This document shows positions 1 to 8,618 of a stretch of DNA of 64,000 nt, one piece after another. The notes below the pieces were generated by a model. The model ran no database searches. It saw nothing but the letters and a program-made list of their open reading frames with translations, and was not told the DNA's origin. A program made the translations under genes and the position numbers. Source of the stretch: Candidatus Kuenenia stuttgartensis (GTDB taxonomy: Bacteria; Planctomycetota; Planctomycetia; Pirellulales; UBA1268); assembly GCA_945891385.1 (NCBI GenBank), contig CAMDDJ010000006.1, positions 1 through 64,000 on the forward strand. Direction: 5' to 3'. Position 1 is the first letter of the stretch, and each line of letters starts with the position of its first letter.

Positions 1-68
1 CGTGCCGGGAAGGGTTGGCGAGAAGGGGTATGCTTTTGCAGATCGTTTCGATCCCTCCAGGCCGATCC

Positions 69-416
69 ATGAAGCTCATCATCGCGATCATCCAACCCAA
101 CAAGCTCGAGAGCGTCAAAGAGGCGCTCTCGCAGGTGGAGGTGTTTCGCCTCACCGTGCTCGATGTTCAGGGCTTTGGTCGGCAGCGGGGCCATGCCGAA
201 ACCTACCGAGGCCACGAGATTGCCGTGAACCTGCTGCGGAAGGTGCAGCTTCAAATCGCCGTCAACGATGAATTCGTCGAGCCCACCATCGCCGCCATCG
301 TCAAAGGCGGCCGCACCGGCGACCGCGGTGAGATCGGCGACGGCAAAATCTTCGTGCTGCCGATGGATGAATGCGTCCGGATCCGCACCGGCGAGCGCGG
401 CTCCGAAGCGATATGA
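69..416 (+). CDS. glnB: Nitrogen regulatory protein P-II (GlnB/GlnK family)
   Basis: Small trimeric signalling protein that senses ATP/ADP and 2-oxoglutarate and controls nitrogen metabolism by protein contacts. The 115-residue product shows the T-loop segment GFGRQRGHAETYRG, the IGDGKIFV B-loop and the C-terminal RIRTGE signature. I start at the ATG at 69, which gives the family N-terminus MKLIIAIIQP; the frame stays open upstream. Two oddities: position 51, the tyrosine uridylylated in enteric proteins, is isoleucine (YRGHEI), although Tyr46 is kept; and the nucleotide-binding B-loop carries three extra residues (TGDRGEIGDGK), which accounts for 115 instead of the usual 112. Uridylylation at the classical site is therefore impossible. 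No amtB or glnA is visible, but the left edge of the window is only 68 bases away. Confidence 0.95.
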   Translation: MKLIIAIIQPNKLESVKEALSQVEVFRLTVLDVQGFGRQRGHAETYRGHEIAVNLLRKVQLQIAVNDEFVEPTIAAIVKGGRTGDRGEIGDGKIFVLPMDECVRIRTGERGSEAI

Positions 417-484
417 CCGATGAACCGCCTCCCGGCGGCCGGACAAGTTTCACGGCGCCGCAGCCATCCATGGCCCGGGCAGGC

Positions 485-2029
485 CTAGGGCTGCTGCGGA
501 TGGAGCCGGGGCTGAACGCCGAGCGCGAGCCGGTTGACGGCTGCCAGAAAGGCCTTGGCGGAGGCTTCGAGCGAGTCGGTGGAGACCCCGCGGCCCCGTT
601 GCACCTGGCCGTCGTGTTCGAGTTCCACCGTCACCTCGCCCTGGGCGTCCTTGCCCACCGTCACCGCCCGCACCCGGAAGTCGCGGCAGCGGGTCGTCAC
701 CCCGGTGAGTTTCTCGATGGCGAGAAAGATCGCATCGACCGGCCCGTCACCGGCGGTGATCGTGACGCTTCGGGGCTCGCCGGCATGGAGAACCCGCAGC
801 GTGACCGTCGGCGACACGCCCGCCTCGCTCGTCAGCGTGTAGCCCTCGTACACAAACTGCTCCGGCAGCGATGCAAACCGCTGCTCGCACAGGGCGGCGA
901 TGTCGCCGTCGTAGATCTCCTTCTTTCGATCCGCCAGGATCTTGAACTGCTCGAACACCATCTGCAGCTGCTCGGCGTCGAGCTGATAGCCGAGGGCCTT
1001 GGCCCGGTCGGCCAGCGCTGCCCGGCCGCTGTGTTTGCCGAGCACGAGGTCGGTCTTCTCGAGCCCCACGTCCTCCGGCCGCATGATCTCGTAGGTGCTC
1101 CGCTCCTTGAGCATGCCATCCTGATGGATGCCCGACTCGTGGGCGAAGGCGTTTCGGCCCACGATCGCCTTGTTGCGAGGCACCTGGATCCCGGTGATCG
1201 TGGAGACGAGCCGGCTGGTCGGCACGAGCCGGCGGGTCTCGATCCGGGTCGTGCAGCCGAAATGGTCGGCCCGGGTTCGCAGGGCCATCACCACCTCCTC
1301 GAGCGCGCAGTTGCCCGCCCGCTCGCCGATCCCGTTGATCGTGCACTCCACCTGACCGGCGCCCGCTTCCACGGCCGCCAGGCTATTGGCCACCGCGAGG
1401 CCGAGGTCGTCGTGGCAATGGACGCTGATCACGGCCTTGTCGATGTTGGGCACCCGCTCCCGCAGGCTCCTGATCACCTGGTGCATCTGCTGGGGCGTGG
1501 CGTAGCCCACCGTGTCGGGAATGTTGACCGTGGTCGCGCCCGCCGCGATCGCCGCCTCGACCACGCGGCAGAGGAAGTCGATCTCGGTGCGGGCGGCGTC
1601 CTCCGGAGAAAACTCGATGTCGTCGCAGAGCCCGCGGGCCCGGCTCACGCCGGCCACCGCCCGGGCCACGACTTCGTCCTGCGTCATCCGCAGTTTGAAT
1701 TCGCGATGGATCGAGCTGGTCGCCAGGAACACGTGGATCCGCGGCCGGCGGGCCACCTGAAGCGCCTCCCAGGCGCGATCGATGTCGCCGTCGTTGCAGC
1801 GGGCCAGCCCGCAGACGGTCGACTCGCGAATCGCCGCGGCGATGTCCCGCACGCTCTCGAAGTCGCCCGGGGAGGCGATCGGGAAGCCGGCCTCGATCAC
1901 GTCGACGCCCAGGGTCTCGAGCGCCTGGGCCACCTCCAGCTTCTCGGTGCGATTCATGCTGGCACCGGGCGACTGCTCGCCGTCGCGGAGGGTGGTGTCG
2001 AAGATGCGAATCGGGCGAAGGTCTGCCAT
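485..2029 (-). CDS. leuA: 2-isopropylmalate synthase
   Basis: First committed step of leucine biosynthesis: condenses acetyl-CoA with 2-oxoisovalerate to 2-isopropylmalate. The 514-residue protein has the HMGL-like TIM barrel opening RIFDTTLRDGEQSPGASM (metal-binding Asp), the HCHDDLGLA metal histidines, the signature INGIGERAGNCALEEVV, and a C-terminal LeuA dimer/allosteric region from about residue 380 that should confer leucine feedback. Full length for the family. The ATG at 2029 directly precedes MADLRPIRIFDTTLRD, so the start is secure. Transcribed convergently toward the P-II gene and divergently from the MazG gene; no other leu or ilv gene is in the window. Confidence 0.97.
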   Translation of the reverse strand: MADLRPIRIFDTTLRDGEQSPGASMNRTEKLEVAQALETLGVDVIEAGFPIASPGDFESVRDIAAAIRESTVCGLARCNDGDIDRAWEALQVARRPRIHVFLATSSIHREFKLRMTQDEVVARAVAGVSRARGLCDDIEFSPEDAARTEIDFLCRVVEAAIAAGATTVNIPDTVGYATPQQMHQVIRSLRERVPNIDKAVISVHCHDDLGLAVANSLAAVEAGAGQVECTINGIGERAGNCALEEVVMALRTRADHFGCTTRIETRRLVPTSRLVSTITGIQVPRNKAIVGRNAFAHESGIHQDGMLKERSTYEIMRPEDVGLEKTDLVLGKHSGRAALADRAKALGYQLDAEQLQMVFEQFKILADRKKEIYDGDIAALCEQRFASLPEQFVYEGYTLTSEAGVSPTVTLRVLHAGEPRSVTITAGDGPVDAIFLAIEKLTGVTTRCRDFRVRAVTVGKDAQGEVTVELEHDGQVQRGRGVSTDSLEASAKAFLAAVNRLALGVQPRLHPQQP

Positions 2030-2184
2030 GAGAGCGGGTCAAGAGGGCTGCCGAGTGAGGAAACGACGCGAGCCGGTATCGTAGCAGCCGGTCGGGCGGC
2101 CGGCGGCCGGAGATGCCGAACGGCGGCCGTTTTGTAGACTCTCCTCCTGTCTTCAACCGCTTCCCGGTCTTCGAGCACCCCCCA

Positions 2185-2484
2185 ATGACGCTTCGCGAAT
2201 TCCAGGCCTTGATCCGCGGCATGTACCACGACAAGGACGCCAGCCGCGGCATCGAGGGAACCTTCATGTGGCTCACCGAAGAGATCGGCGAATTGGCAAC
2301 GGCACTGCGGAGCGGCACCCACGAGGAGCAGTCGCTCGAATTCGCCGACGTGCTCGCCTGGCTCGCCACGATCGCCAACGTGGCGGGAGTCGATCTCGAG
2401 GAGGCGGTGGGACGGAAGTACGGAGGCGGTTGTCCTGGCTGCGGCCAGTTGGCCTGCACCTGTCCGGACGCCGAGAAGCCATGA
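2185..2484 (+). CDS. MazG-like nucleotide pyrophosphohydrolase
   Basis: Predicted house-cleaning hydrolase of the all-alpha NTP pyrophosphatase superfamily. The 99-residue product has the EEIGELATAL metal-binding helix followed by EFADVLAWLATIANVAG, matching the ExxE...ExxD arrangement of MazG. The tail GCPGCGQLACTCP holds four cysteines and may bind zinc. The ATG at 2185 is chosen because it opens directly into the family helix (MTLREFQ); 24 further codons are open upstream. Its stop overlaps the next start as ATGA, so the two are probably translationally coupled. The substrate cannot be read from the sequence. Confidence 0.85.
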   Translation: MTLREFQALIRGMYHDKDASRGIEGTFMWLTEEIGELATALRSGTHEEQSLEFADVLAWLATIANVAGVDLEEAVGRKYGGGCPGCGQLACTCPDAEKP

Positions 2485-4709
2485 GTTCCTCGGGACAGGG
2501 CAGCGACCGACGGTGGCCAGCCTGGCCTCGGCGGATGTCGGTCGTCGTCGCGACGATCCTGGTCGGGATCGGCTCGAGCCGCGCCGCGGATCGTGAGCCA
2601 ACCGCTTCGCCCCCCGGGCCCCAGCCAGCGATCGGCGCGGCCTACCGGAACGGTTCGTGGGGAGCATTCATCATCCGCACCCCGGAAGCGGCCGCCGGGC
2701 CGGTGCGAGGCTGGATCGAGGATCCAGATGGCCAGTGGGTGGGATCCCCTGCCTCCCACGTCACGCCCGCGACCCATGGCGGCGACGCCTGGTTGAGCCT
2801 GCGGCCAGGCCGGCCAGCCGCGCGGATCCGCATCGAATCGCCGCCGGGCAACGGCCTTGCGGCGGCCGGGCCCACGATCACGATCGCTGGTGAGGTGTCG
2901 TCCACGACTCCGCTCCTGCTGGTCATCGGCAAGCTCCCGGCCACCGCCGCCGCGGCCCGGCTGGTCGCGGGAGACGATCGTCCTCCGATGGTCGTCACCT
3001 TCGACAAAGCCCGCGATCGCCTGCAGGGCCCGCGGGATCTGGATGGCTTCGAGGCGGCCGTTGTCTGCGGCAGCGAGGTCGGTCGGCTGCCCGATTCCGC
3101 GCTGGACGCGATCGATCGCTGGGTGCGAGAGGGGGGACGGCTTGTGTTCGCGGCAGGAGCCTCCGCGGCCGCGATCGCAGCTGACGAATCGCCAGCCGCG
3201 AGGTGGCTTCCCGGCGCTGGCCCGAGGCTGGTGCCGCTCAAGCGCTGGGGCGCGCTCGAGGCCTACGCTCGCGCGGGTGGCCTGACGGCCCGGGTGCCCC
3301 CGGCCGGCATCGACGTGCCCCGATTTGATTCCGGGAACGTGAGCTTCGGCATGGTCGACGCGTTCGAGGGCACGACGGCCGCCGACCTTCCCCTCGTGGT
3401 CCGTCGGGCCCACGGCCTGGGCACGATCACCTGGATCGGAGTCGACGTCGATGCCGCCTGGTGTGCGGCCTGGCCCGGCTGCGATCGGCTGCTGGCGGCC
3501 TTGCTCGGCGGGCGGGAGGAACCCGAAACGGCCGCCGCGTCAGCCGAGGTCGCCCGCGGGATTCCCGACCTCGCCGGCCAGCTGCGGGTGGCGCTCGACA
3601 GTTTCAAGACGCCGGGCTCCTCCAGCCGGCCCGTCCCGTTCGAGATCATCGCGGCCCTGGGCGTGCTCTATGCGGTGGCGCTCTATCCGGTCGATTGGTG
3701 GCTCGTGAGCCGCTCGGGCCGTCCCTGGCTCTCATGGCTCTCGCTCCCGCTGCTGGCGGGCGGGTTCACGGCTCTCACCTGGAGCGTCGGAGGCCTCTGG
3801 GGCCGCGACGCCCGAGCGGCGGCCCAGGTGGCCGAGGTCATCGACTTCGACGCGGAGGGAGGTCTCGTTCGGGGCTGCTCATGGGCCGCGGTCCGGAGCC
3901 CGGTCAATGCGCGGCTGAACGTGGGCGTGGCAGCCGAGCCTTCCGTAGTCGCGGCGGAGGCCCATGCGGCCGTCTCGTGGTTCGCCGATGCAGGCGCCGG
4001 CTTCGGCGGCGTGGACGCCCTGGTCGCCCATCCTTCCCTGGCCGCCGGCGACTACGCCTACGGCGACACACTCGCCAGCCTCGTGAGCGTGCCGATCGCC
4101 GCAGCCTCGAGCCGGCTGTTCGAGGCCAGCTGGACCGGAACTGCAGCCCGGAGCATCGTTGATTCGACTCTGGTGCGGGATCCTCGCGGCCTGCTCACAG
4201 GCACGATCAGCCATCAGTTGCCGTTTCCGCTCGAGCGGTGCTGGCTCGTGCATGCCGGCTGGCTCTACGATGTGGGCCGCATGGCACCCGGCGACATCTA
4301 CGACACACAGCAGGGCAGGGGACCGCGGTCGCTGACCGCCGCCCTCACCCGCCGAACGGCGAAGTGGGAGGCCGATCGAACCGAACGCTGGGATACAGGT
4401 GACGGCGATGTGGCACGGATTCTGGAACTGGCCGGACTCCATGCCGCCGCTGGCGGACGCGGCTATACCTCGCTCGCCGCGGGCCGGCTCGGCCGGATCG
4501 ATCTCTCGCCGCTGTTGCTCGTGGATCGAGCGATCCTCGTCGGCCGGACGACGGCAGCTCGCGGAACCGCCTGGCGGCTCGAACTCGGGGCAGGGGAGGG
4601 GGGCGGCGGACCGCCGCCGCACATGCTCGAGCCGCAGCCGGTCGACTCCGGCAGCCTCGTGCGGATCGCGATTCCGCTACCAGCCGCCGGCCCGGGGAAC
4701 ACACCATGA
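2481..4709 (+). CDS. Exported/membrane protein of unknown function upstream of an ABC ATPase
   Basis: 742-residue protein not assigned to a named family. The N-terminus has an arginine-rich stretch, then a hydrophobic signal segment VVVATILVGIGSSRAA. Residues about 140-330 resemble a non-catalytic glutamine-amidotransferase-like fold, as seen in planctomycete membrane proteins and GldG-type proteins (LDAIDRWVREGGRLVFAAGA, then GLGTITWIGVDVD). Two transmembrane segments near residues 390-440 (IIAALGVLYAVALYPVDWW, then LLAGGFTALTWSVGGLW) are followed by a roughly 300-residue, probably periplasmic domain. Coupled by ATGA to both MazG upstream and the ABC ATPase downstream, which suggests a role as an extracytoplasmic partner of that transporter. 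It has too few membrane spans to be the usual permease. Confidence 0.7.
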   Translation: MSSSGQGSDRRWPAWPRRMSVVVATILVGIGSSRAADREPTASPPGPQPAIGAAYRNGSWGAFIIRTPEAAAGPVRGWIEDPDGQWVGSPASHVTPATHGGDAWLSLRPGRPAARIRIESPPGNGLAAAGPTITIAGEVSSTTPLLLVIGKLPATAAAARLVAGDDRPPMVVTFDKARDRLQGPRDLDGFEAAVVCGSEVGRLPDSALDAIDRWVREGGRLVFAAGASAAAIAADESPAARWLPGAGPRLVPLKRWGALEAYARAGGLTARVPPAGIDVPRFDSGNVSFGMVDAFEGTTAADLPLVVRRAHGLGTITWIGVDVDAAWCAAWPGCDRLLAALLGGREEPETAAASAEVARGIPDLAGQLRVALDSFKTPGSSSRPVPFEIIAALGVLYAVALYPVDWWLVSRSGRPWLSWLSLPLLAGGFTALTWSVGGLWGRDARAAAQVAEVIDFDAEGGLVRGCSWAAVRSPVNARLNVGVAAEPSVVAAEAHAAVSWFADAGAGFGGVDALVAHPSLAAGDYAYGDTLASLVSVPIAAASSRLFEASWTGTAARSIVDSTLVRDPRGLLTGTISHQLPFPLERCWLVHAGWLYDVGRMAPGDIYDTQQGRGPRSLTAALTRRTAKWEADRTERWDTGDGDVARILELAGLHAAAGGRGYTSLAAGRLGRIDLSPLLLVDRAILVGRTTAARGTAWRLELGAGEGGGGPPPHMLEPQPVDSGSLVRIAIPLPAAGPGNTP

Positions 4710-5647
4710 TCGAGACGGTCGATCTCACCAAGAAGTATGGCGACTTCGTCGCACTCGACAGCCTCGACCTCAAGCTCGAACAGGGCGACCTGTTCGGCTT
4801 TATCGGGCCGAACGGCGCGGGCAAGACGACCACGATCCGAATCCTGGCCACGCTCCTGGCCCCGACCTGGGGCGAGGCCTACGTCTGCGGCTACTCGGTC
4901 CACACCCATCCCCGTGAGATCCGCCGAGCGATCGGCTACATGCCGGACGTGTTCGGGGTGTACGACGACATGCGGGTCAGGGAATATCTCGAGTTCTTCG
5001 CCGCCGCCTACCGAATCACCGGCCCCGAGCGGCGGCGGGTAGCCGACCGGTCGCTGGAACTGGTCGACCTCGGCTCCAAGCGGGATGAGCTGGTCACGAG
5101 CCTCTCCCGCGGGATGACGCAGCGATTGGGACTCGCGCGGGTGCTGCTCCACGATCCGCAGGTGCTCCTGCTCGACGAACCGGCCAGCGGGCTCGACCCC
5201 AGAGCGCGGATCGAGATGCGGAACCTCCTCAAGCGGCTTCAGGCGATGGGCAAGACGATCCTCGTCTCGAGCCACATCCTGCCGGAATTGGCAGACATCT
5301 GTAATCGCGTGGGCATCATCGAATACGGTCGGTTGCTGGCGTGCGGCGGCGTGCGGGAACTGCTCGCCGGGTTGCGGACGAGCCCCGCGCTCCGGTTTCG
5401 CGTTGCCGACGATCCGGGCCCCGCGGCCGACCTGCTGGCCTCCTGCCACGAGGCGGCCACGGTGGCCGTTCGGGATGGGGAAATCCTGGTGACGCTGGCC
5501 CCCGGCGTGCCCGACCCCGCCCCGCTCGTGGCGCGGCTCGTGGCCGCCGGCCATCGACTCGTCGGCCTCCGCGAAGAGGAAATCAACCTCGAGACCGCCT
5601 TCCTCGAACTCACCCGGGGGTCGCTGGCGAAGCCTGCTGACGCATAG
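4706..5647 (+). CDS. ABC transporter ATP-binding protein
   Basis: 313-residue nucleotide-binding subunit. Walker A GPNGAGKTT, signature LSRGMTQRLGLARVLL (SRGM in place of the canonical SGGQ), Walker B VLLLDEPASGLD and the H-loop SSHILPEL are all present in the first 220 residues. The remaining ~90 residues form the C-terminal extension typical of CcmA/NatA-type exporters. It starts inside the stop of the upstream membrane protein (ATGA). No permease gene follows: the next gene, 70 bases on, encodes an FKBP isomerase. The transmembrane partner is therefore either the upstream protein or encoded elsewhere. Substrate unknown. Confidence 0.93.
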   Translation: MIETVDLTKKYGDFVALDSLDLKLEQGDLFGFIGPNGAGKTTTIRILATLLAPTWGEAYVCGYSVHTHPREIRRAIGYMPDVFGVYDDMRVREYLEFFAAAYRITGPERRRVADRSLELVDLGSKRDELVTSLSRGMTQRLGLARVLLHDPQVLLLDEPASGLDPRARIEMRNLLKRLQAMGKTILVSSHILPELADICNRVGIIEYGRLLACGGVRELLAGLRTSPALRFRVADDPGPAADLLASCHEAATVAVRDGEILVTLAPGVPDPAPLVARLVAAGHRLVGLREEEINLETAFLELTRGSLAKPADA

Positions 5648-5717
5648 ACTTTTCCCGGGGTCGCCCACGGTCGGAGCCGCAGGCACCCTCCCTGGCCACG
5701 TCACTGGAGGACATCCG

Positions 5718-6485
5718 ATGCCCGTCGCTCGTTTTCTGCTGGTCACCCTGATCGTGGCGGGGTCGGTGCTGACCGGCGGCCTCCGGGCGGCCGAGGCCCT
5801 CGCGCCGCCTCGCGACCTGGCGGGCCCTTCGCCGTCGCTCGACAGCCCGGCCCAGCAACTCGGCTACGCCCTTGGTTATCGCATCGGTCAGCGGATCATC
5901 GCGGACCACAAGGCGTTGGGCACGCCGCTCGACGCAGAAGCCCTCGGCCGCGGCCTGGCCGACGCCGTCCGCGAGACGCCGCCGCTGCTCGACGAGGCCG
6001 GGTTTCGCCGTGTGCTAGCGGCATTCGAGCAGCAGATGGAGACGCGGGATCGGGAGATTGAGGCCCGAATGGCCGAGGCGGCCGCAGTCAATCTCGAGAA
6101 GGGCAAGTCCTTTCTCGAACAGAACGCGAAGCAGCCCGGCGTGACCATGCTCCCCAGCGGCTTGCAGTTTCAAGTGCTCCGGGAAGGGACCGGCCAAAAG
6201 CCCACGGCCAACGACGCGGTCGTGGCCCACTATCGCGGAACCCACATCGATGGCAGCGAATTCGACGGCACCGATCCGGCCGGCCAACCGGCGCGGTTTC
6301 CGCTCCGCGGTGTCGTGCCCGGCTGGCAGGAAGCCCTGCCGCTGATGAAGGTCGGCTCGAAGTGGCGGATCTGGCTCCCGCCGGAACTGGCCTACGGAGA
6401 GGCTGGCTCGCCGCCGGCCATCGAGCCCAACGAGGTGCTGGTGTTTGAAATCGACCTCGTCGAGGTTCAGGCCGCGGGTCGGTAG
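5718..6485 (+). CDS. FKBP-type peptidyl-prolyl cis-trans isomerase, exported
   Basis: Periplasmic prolyl isomerase of the FkpA/Mip type. The 255-residue product opens with a signal peptide (FLLVTLIVAGSVLTGGLRAAEA), then an N-terminal helical dimerisation domain (QQLGYALGYRIGQRI, residues about 50-140), then the FKBP catalytic domain from about 145 (GLQFQVLREGTGQKPTAND, VVPGWQEALPLMKVGSKW, LAYGEAG). The ATG at 5718 follows GGAGGACATCCG, a good ribosome-binding site. A hairpin follows the stop, so it probably ends its transcription unit. Confidence 0.93.
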   Translation: MPVARFLLVTLIVAGSVLTGGLRAAEALAPPRDLAGPSPSLDSPAQQLGYALGYRIGQRIIADHKALGTPLDAEALGRGLADAVRETPPLLDEAGFRRVLAAFEQQMETRDREIEARMAEAAAVNLEKGKSFLEQNAKQPGVTMLPSGLQFQVLREGTGQKPTANDAVVAHYRGTHIDGSEFDGTDPAGQPARFPLRGVVPGWQEALPLMKVGSKWRIWLPPELAYGEAGSPPAIEPNEVLVFEIDLVEVQAAGR

Positions 6486-6489
6486 CCCA

Positions 6490-6512
6490 CCTGGGAACGG
6501 ACGTTTCCCGGG
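6490..6512 (+). terminator. Hairpin after the FKBP gene, probable intrinsic terminator
   Basis: CCTGGGAA pairs with TTCCCGGG (one T-G wobble) around a 7-base loop, four bases after the stop codon. It is followed by an A-run then GGGGTTTTT, so the T-tract is displaced by about 14 bases and the termination call is tentative. Confidence 0.4.
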
Positions 6513-6627
6513 CGAAAAAAGGGGTTTTTGCTCGAATCTCAGGGCGGCGAATCCGGCCTGGCTCAAGCCCCGTCCACTGATGCCGGCGAACGCCACCGGA
6601 AAACACCGCTCATCTTTCCTGCTTGCC

Positions 6628-6655
6628 TTGAATTGCCTAATCGTCAAACTATCCT
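6628..6655 (+). promoter_or_regulatory. Possible sigma-70 promoter of the TIGR03000 gene
   Basis: TTGAAT, 16 bases, TATCCT in an unusually AT-rich patch of the intergenic region, 92 bases upstream of the chosen start. Recognised by eye only; planctomycete promoter consensus is poorly defined. Confidence 0.3.
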
Positions 6656-6746
6656 CCAGGTCTCTGTTCATCGCGTGCCTCGAAACGGCTCGAGGCGGAT
6701 GACGGCCTTCGCGGATTCAACAGCACTTTTCGGGAGACAGATCGAC

Positions 6747-7853
6747 ATGGCGCAGCGTCGCTGGGTGAGGATTGCAGGTATTGTCACGTTCATCGCGGTC
6801 GCTGCGATGACGTGTGACGCCCAGGCTGGATGGCGGCATCGCCACGGCAGTTCGGGCGGTTCGTCCGGCGGCAGCTACGGGTCGTCGGGCGGTTCGTCCG
6901 GGGGTTCGTCGGGCGGCTCCTCCGGCGGCAGCTACGGGTCGTACGGCTCGTATGGCTCCTACGGTTCGCATGGGAGCTGGGGCTCGCACCACGCTTACAA
7001 GCGGGCGATGCGTCAGGCCCGGCACGCCAGTTACGGTTCCTCGGGCGGCTCGTCCGGTGGTTCTTCGGGCGGTTCGTCCGGCGGCGGCTACGTCGCCAAC
7101 TACGGCTCGTCGGGCGGTTCGTCCGGCGGGTCTTCGGGTGGTTCGTCCGGCGGCAGCTACGGCGGATACGCCACCTCGGCCTACTCCGAGGGCTACTCGG
7201 CGGCCATGCCGATCGAGTCCTACCGGGTGATCGACGAGGTTCCCTCCTCCGTCGACGGCGAGGTGATCGGTGTGCCCCCGGCGATCCCGGCCACTCCCAT
7301 GCTCGACGACTCGACAAGCACCGTCCCAGCAGACGGCGGCCTGCTCGTCGTGCAGGTGCCGGCCGATGCCCAGATCACCGTCAACGGTGCGGCCACGAGC
7401 TCACAGGGGGCCGTGCGTCGGTTCCTGAGCCGTGGTCTTGCCGCGGGCAAGAACTACGAGTTCGTGGTGCGGATGGCAGTCGAGCGGGACGGTAAGACCG
7501 AAGAAGCCACGAAGGTGGTGAAGCTCACCGCCGGCGAGCGGTCGGAGGTTTCGTTCGTGGCGAACACCGCCGCGACGCCCGCCAAGACCAGCCTGACGCT
7601 CAACGTGCCCGCCGACGCCCGCGTCTGGCTGGCCGGCAATCCGACGGCCTCGTCGGGCGCCGTGCGGCACTTCGAGACCGGCAGCCTGGCTTCCGGCCAG
7701 ACCTGGCGGAACTACGAGATCAAGGTGACCACCGTCGTCGACGGCAAGGAAGCTACGGTCTCGAAGGTGATCGACCTCGCCGCCGGCGACCGGATCGAGC
7801 TCTCGCTCGACCCGACGACCGCTCCGGCCACCGCCACCGCGTCGCTGCAGTAA
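6747..7853 (+). CDS. Exported Gly/Ser-repeat protein with two TIGR03000 domains
   Basis: 368-residue secreted protein. A signal peptide (IAGIVTFIAVAAMTCDAQA) leads into a ~130-residue low-complexity region built from GSSGGSSGG and GSYGS units with isolated His/Trp/Tyr. Two tandem copies of a ~75-residue domain follow: the first begins LLVVQVPADAQITVNG, the second LTLNVPADARVWLAG. Both share the spacing PADA..G...SS/TSSGAVR.F and end in a TAGER/AAGDR-S strand. This is the TIGR03000 domain, almost confined to planctomycetes and of unknown function. The start ATG at 6747 has a GGGAG site upstream and gives a clean signal peptide. A surface or cell-envelope structural role is likely but unproven. 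Confidence 0.85.
   Translation: MAQRRWVRIAGIVTFIAVAAMTCDAQAGWRHRHGSSGGSSGGSYGSSGGSSGGSSGGSSGGSYGSYGSYGSYGSHGSWGSHHAYKRAMRQARHASYGSSGGSSGGSSGGSSGGGYVANYGSSGGSSGGSSGGSSGGSYGGYATSAYSEGYSAAMPIESYRVIDEVPSSVDGEVIGVPPAIPATPMLDDSTSTVPADGGLLVVQVPADAQITVNGAATSSQGAVRRFLSRGLAAGKNYEFVVRMAVERDGKTEEATKVVKLTAGERSEVSFVANTAATPAKTSLTLNVPADARVWLAGNPTASSGAVRHFETGSLASGQTWRNYEIKVTTVVDGKEATVSKVIDLAAGDRIELSLDPTTAPATATASLQ
6844..7170 (+). repeat. Coding low-complexity repeat (GSSGG / GSYGS units)
   Basis: Near-identical units such as TCGGGCGGTTCGTCCGG recur in two blocks separated by a short linker (KRAMRQARHA in the protein). All repeats keep the reading frame. The nucleotide identity of the units suggests recent expansion by slippage or recombination. 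Confidence 0.9.
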
Positions 7854-7889
7854 GCACGGCCCGGACAGTCCGCGAAGCAGAGTGCATCC

Positions 7890-7923
7890 AGGCCCCCGTG
7901 CGGCAGTCGTCGCACGGGGGCCT
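7890..7923 (+). terminator. Perfect 13-bp hairpin after the TIGR03000 gene
   Basis: AGGCCCCCGTGCG and CGCACGGGGGCCT pair perfectly around an 8-base loop, 37 bases after the stop. There is no clear T-tract (CATGCATTT follows), but position and stability fit a terminator or 3' mRNA stabiliser. Confidence 0.6.
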
Positions 7924-8027
7924 CATGCATTTCCGGCTTCGGATTGGCCCGCCCCGAAATGGCAATCTACGCTTGCCAGGCAGGCGGACCCCGAGGGCCT
8001 GCCGATCGCTCGAGGGCAAGGTCTGGC

Positions 8028-8618
8028 ATGTCGGCTCCCGAACTCCACTCATCGATTTCGCACCGGGCCGGTCGGGCCCTGGCGTCGGCTGCGATCCTGA
8101 TCTACCTCGCGGCCGTCATCATCGCCCCGCTCTCGGGGCCGCCACCGGCCAGCCAGCTCTCCCAGCTGCTCCTTCAGCCTTTCCGACCGCTGCTCGGCGC
8201 CCTCTACCTGGGCCACGGCTACCGCTTTTTCGCCCCAGACCCCGGGCCCGGCCATTCGCTCCGCTGGACCATGACCATGCCCGACGGATCATCGCGTTCG
8301 GGAACGATCCCCGATGCCGCCCACGACTGGCCGCGGCTGCTCTACCACCGTCGGTTCATGGTGGCGGAAAAGATCGCGGCGCTCGTGCCACCGGTCGATG
8401 TGCCGGCCGAGATCAGGAGCCAGGCCCGAGCAGACTGGCTGCCGCTGGTGAAGGGAGTGGCTGGCCATCTCCTCCGCAGCCAGGGTGGCAACCAGGTTAC
8501 GCTCGACATGGTGGAACACTACCTGCCCGGCCCCGACGAGGTGATCGCGGGCACGAGCGGGGCAGACCTTGTCACCCCGCTCGGAACCTTCGCCCGCACG
8601 GAGGCGCTGCAGCGATGA
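8028..8618 (+). CDS. Membrane-anchored protein paired with an HTTM protein
   Basis: 196-residue protein with one N-terminal membrane span (ALASAAILIYLAAVIIAPLSG), followed by a soluble part containing GHGYRFFAPDPGPGHSLRW and a YHRRFMVAEKIA helix. I do not recognise a named domain. The FFAPDPG stretch next to an HTTM gene recurs in planctomycetes from memory, suggesting a conserved two-gene unit. The ATG at 8028 is preferred because it opens just before the span. The stop overlaps the HTTM start (ATGA), implying coupled translation and a shared membrane complex. Confidence 0.7.
   Translation: MSAPELHSSISHRAGRALASAAILIYLAAVIIAPLSGPPPASQLSQLLLQPFRPLLGALYLGHGYRFFAPDPGPGHSLRWTMTMPDGSSRSGTIPDAAHDWPRLLYHRRFMVAEKIAALVPPVDVPAEIRSQARADWLPLVKGVAGHLLRSQGGNQVTLDMVEHYLPGPDEVIAGTSGADLVTPLGTFARTEALQR

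Noticed and set aside
371-2137. Long plus-strand open frame (588 codons) opposite leuA
   Set aside because: Antisense shadow of a gene with clear LeuA motifs; composition is the Arg/His/Gly-rich pattern expected of GC-rich antisense frames.
6844-7170. Gly/Ser coding repeat as a mobile or CRISPR repeat
   Set aside because: It is in frame within a signal-peptide protein and shows no spacer structure.
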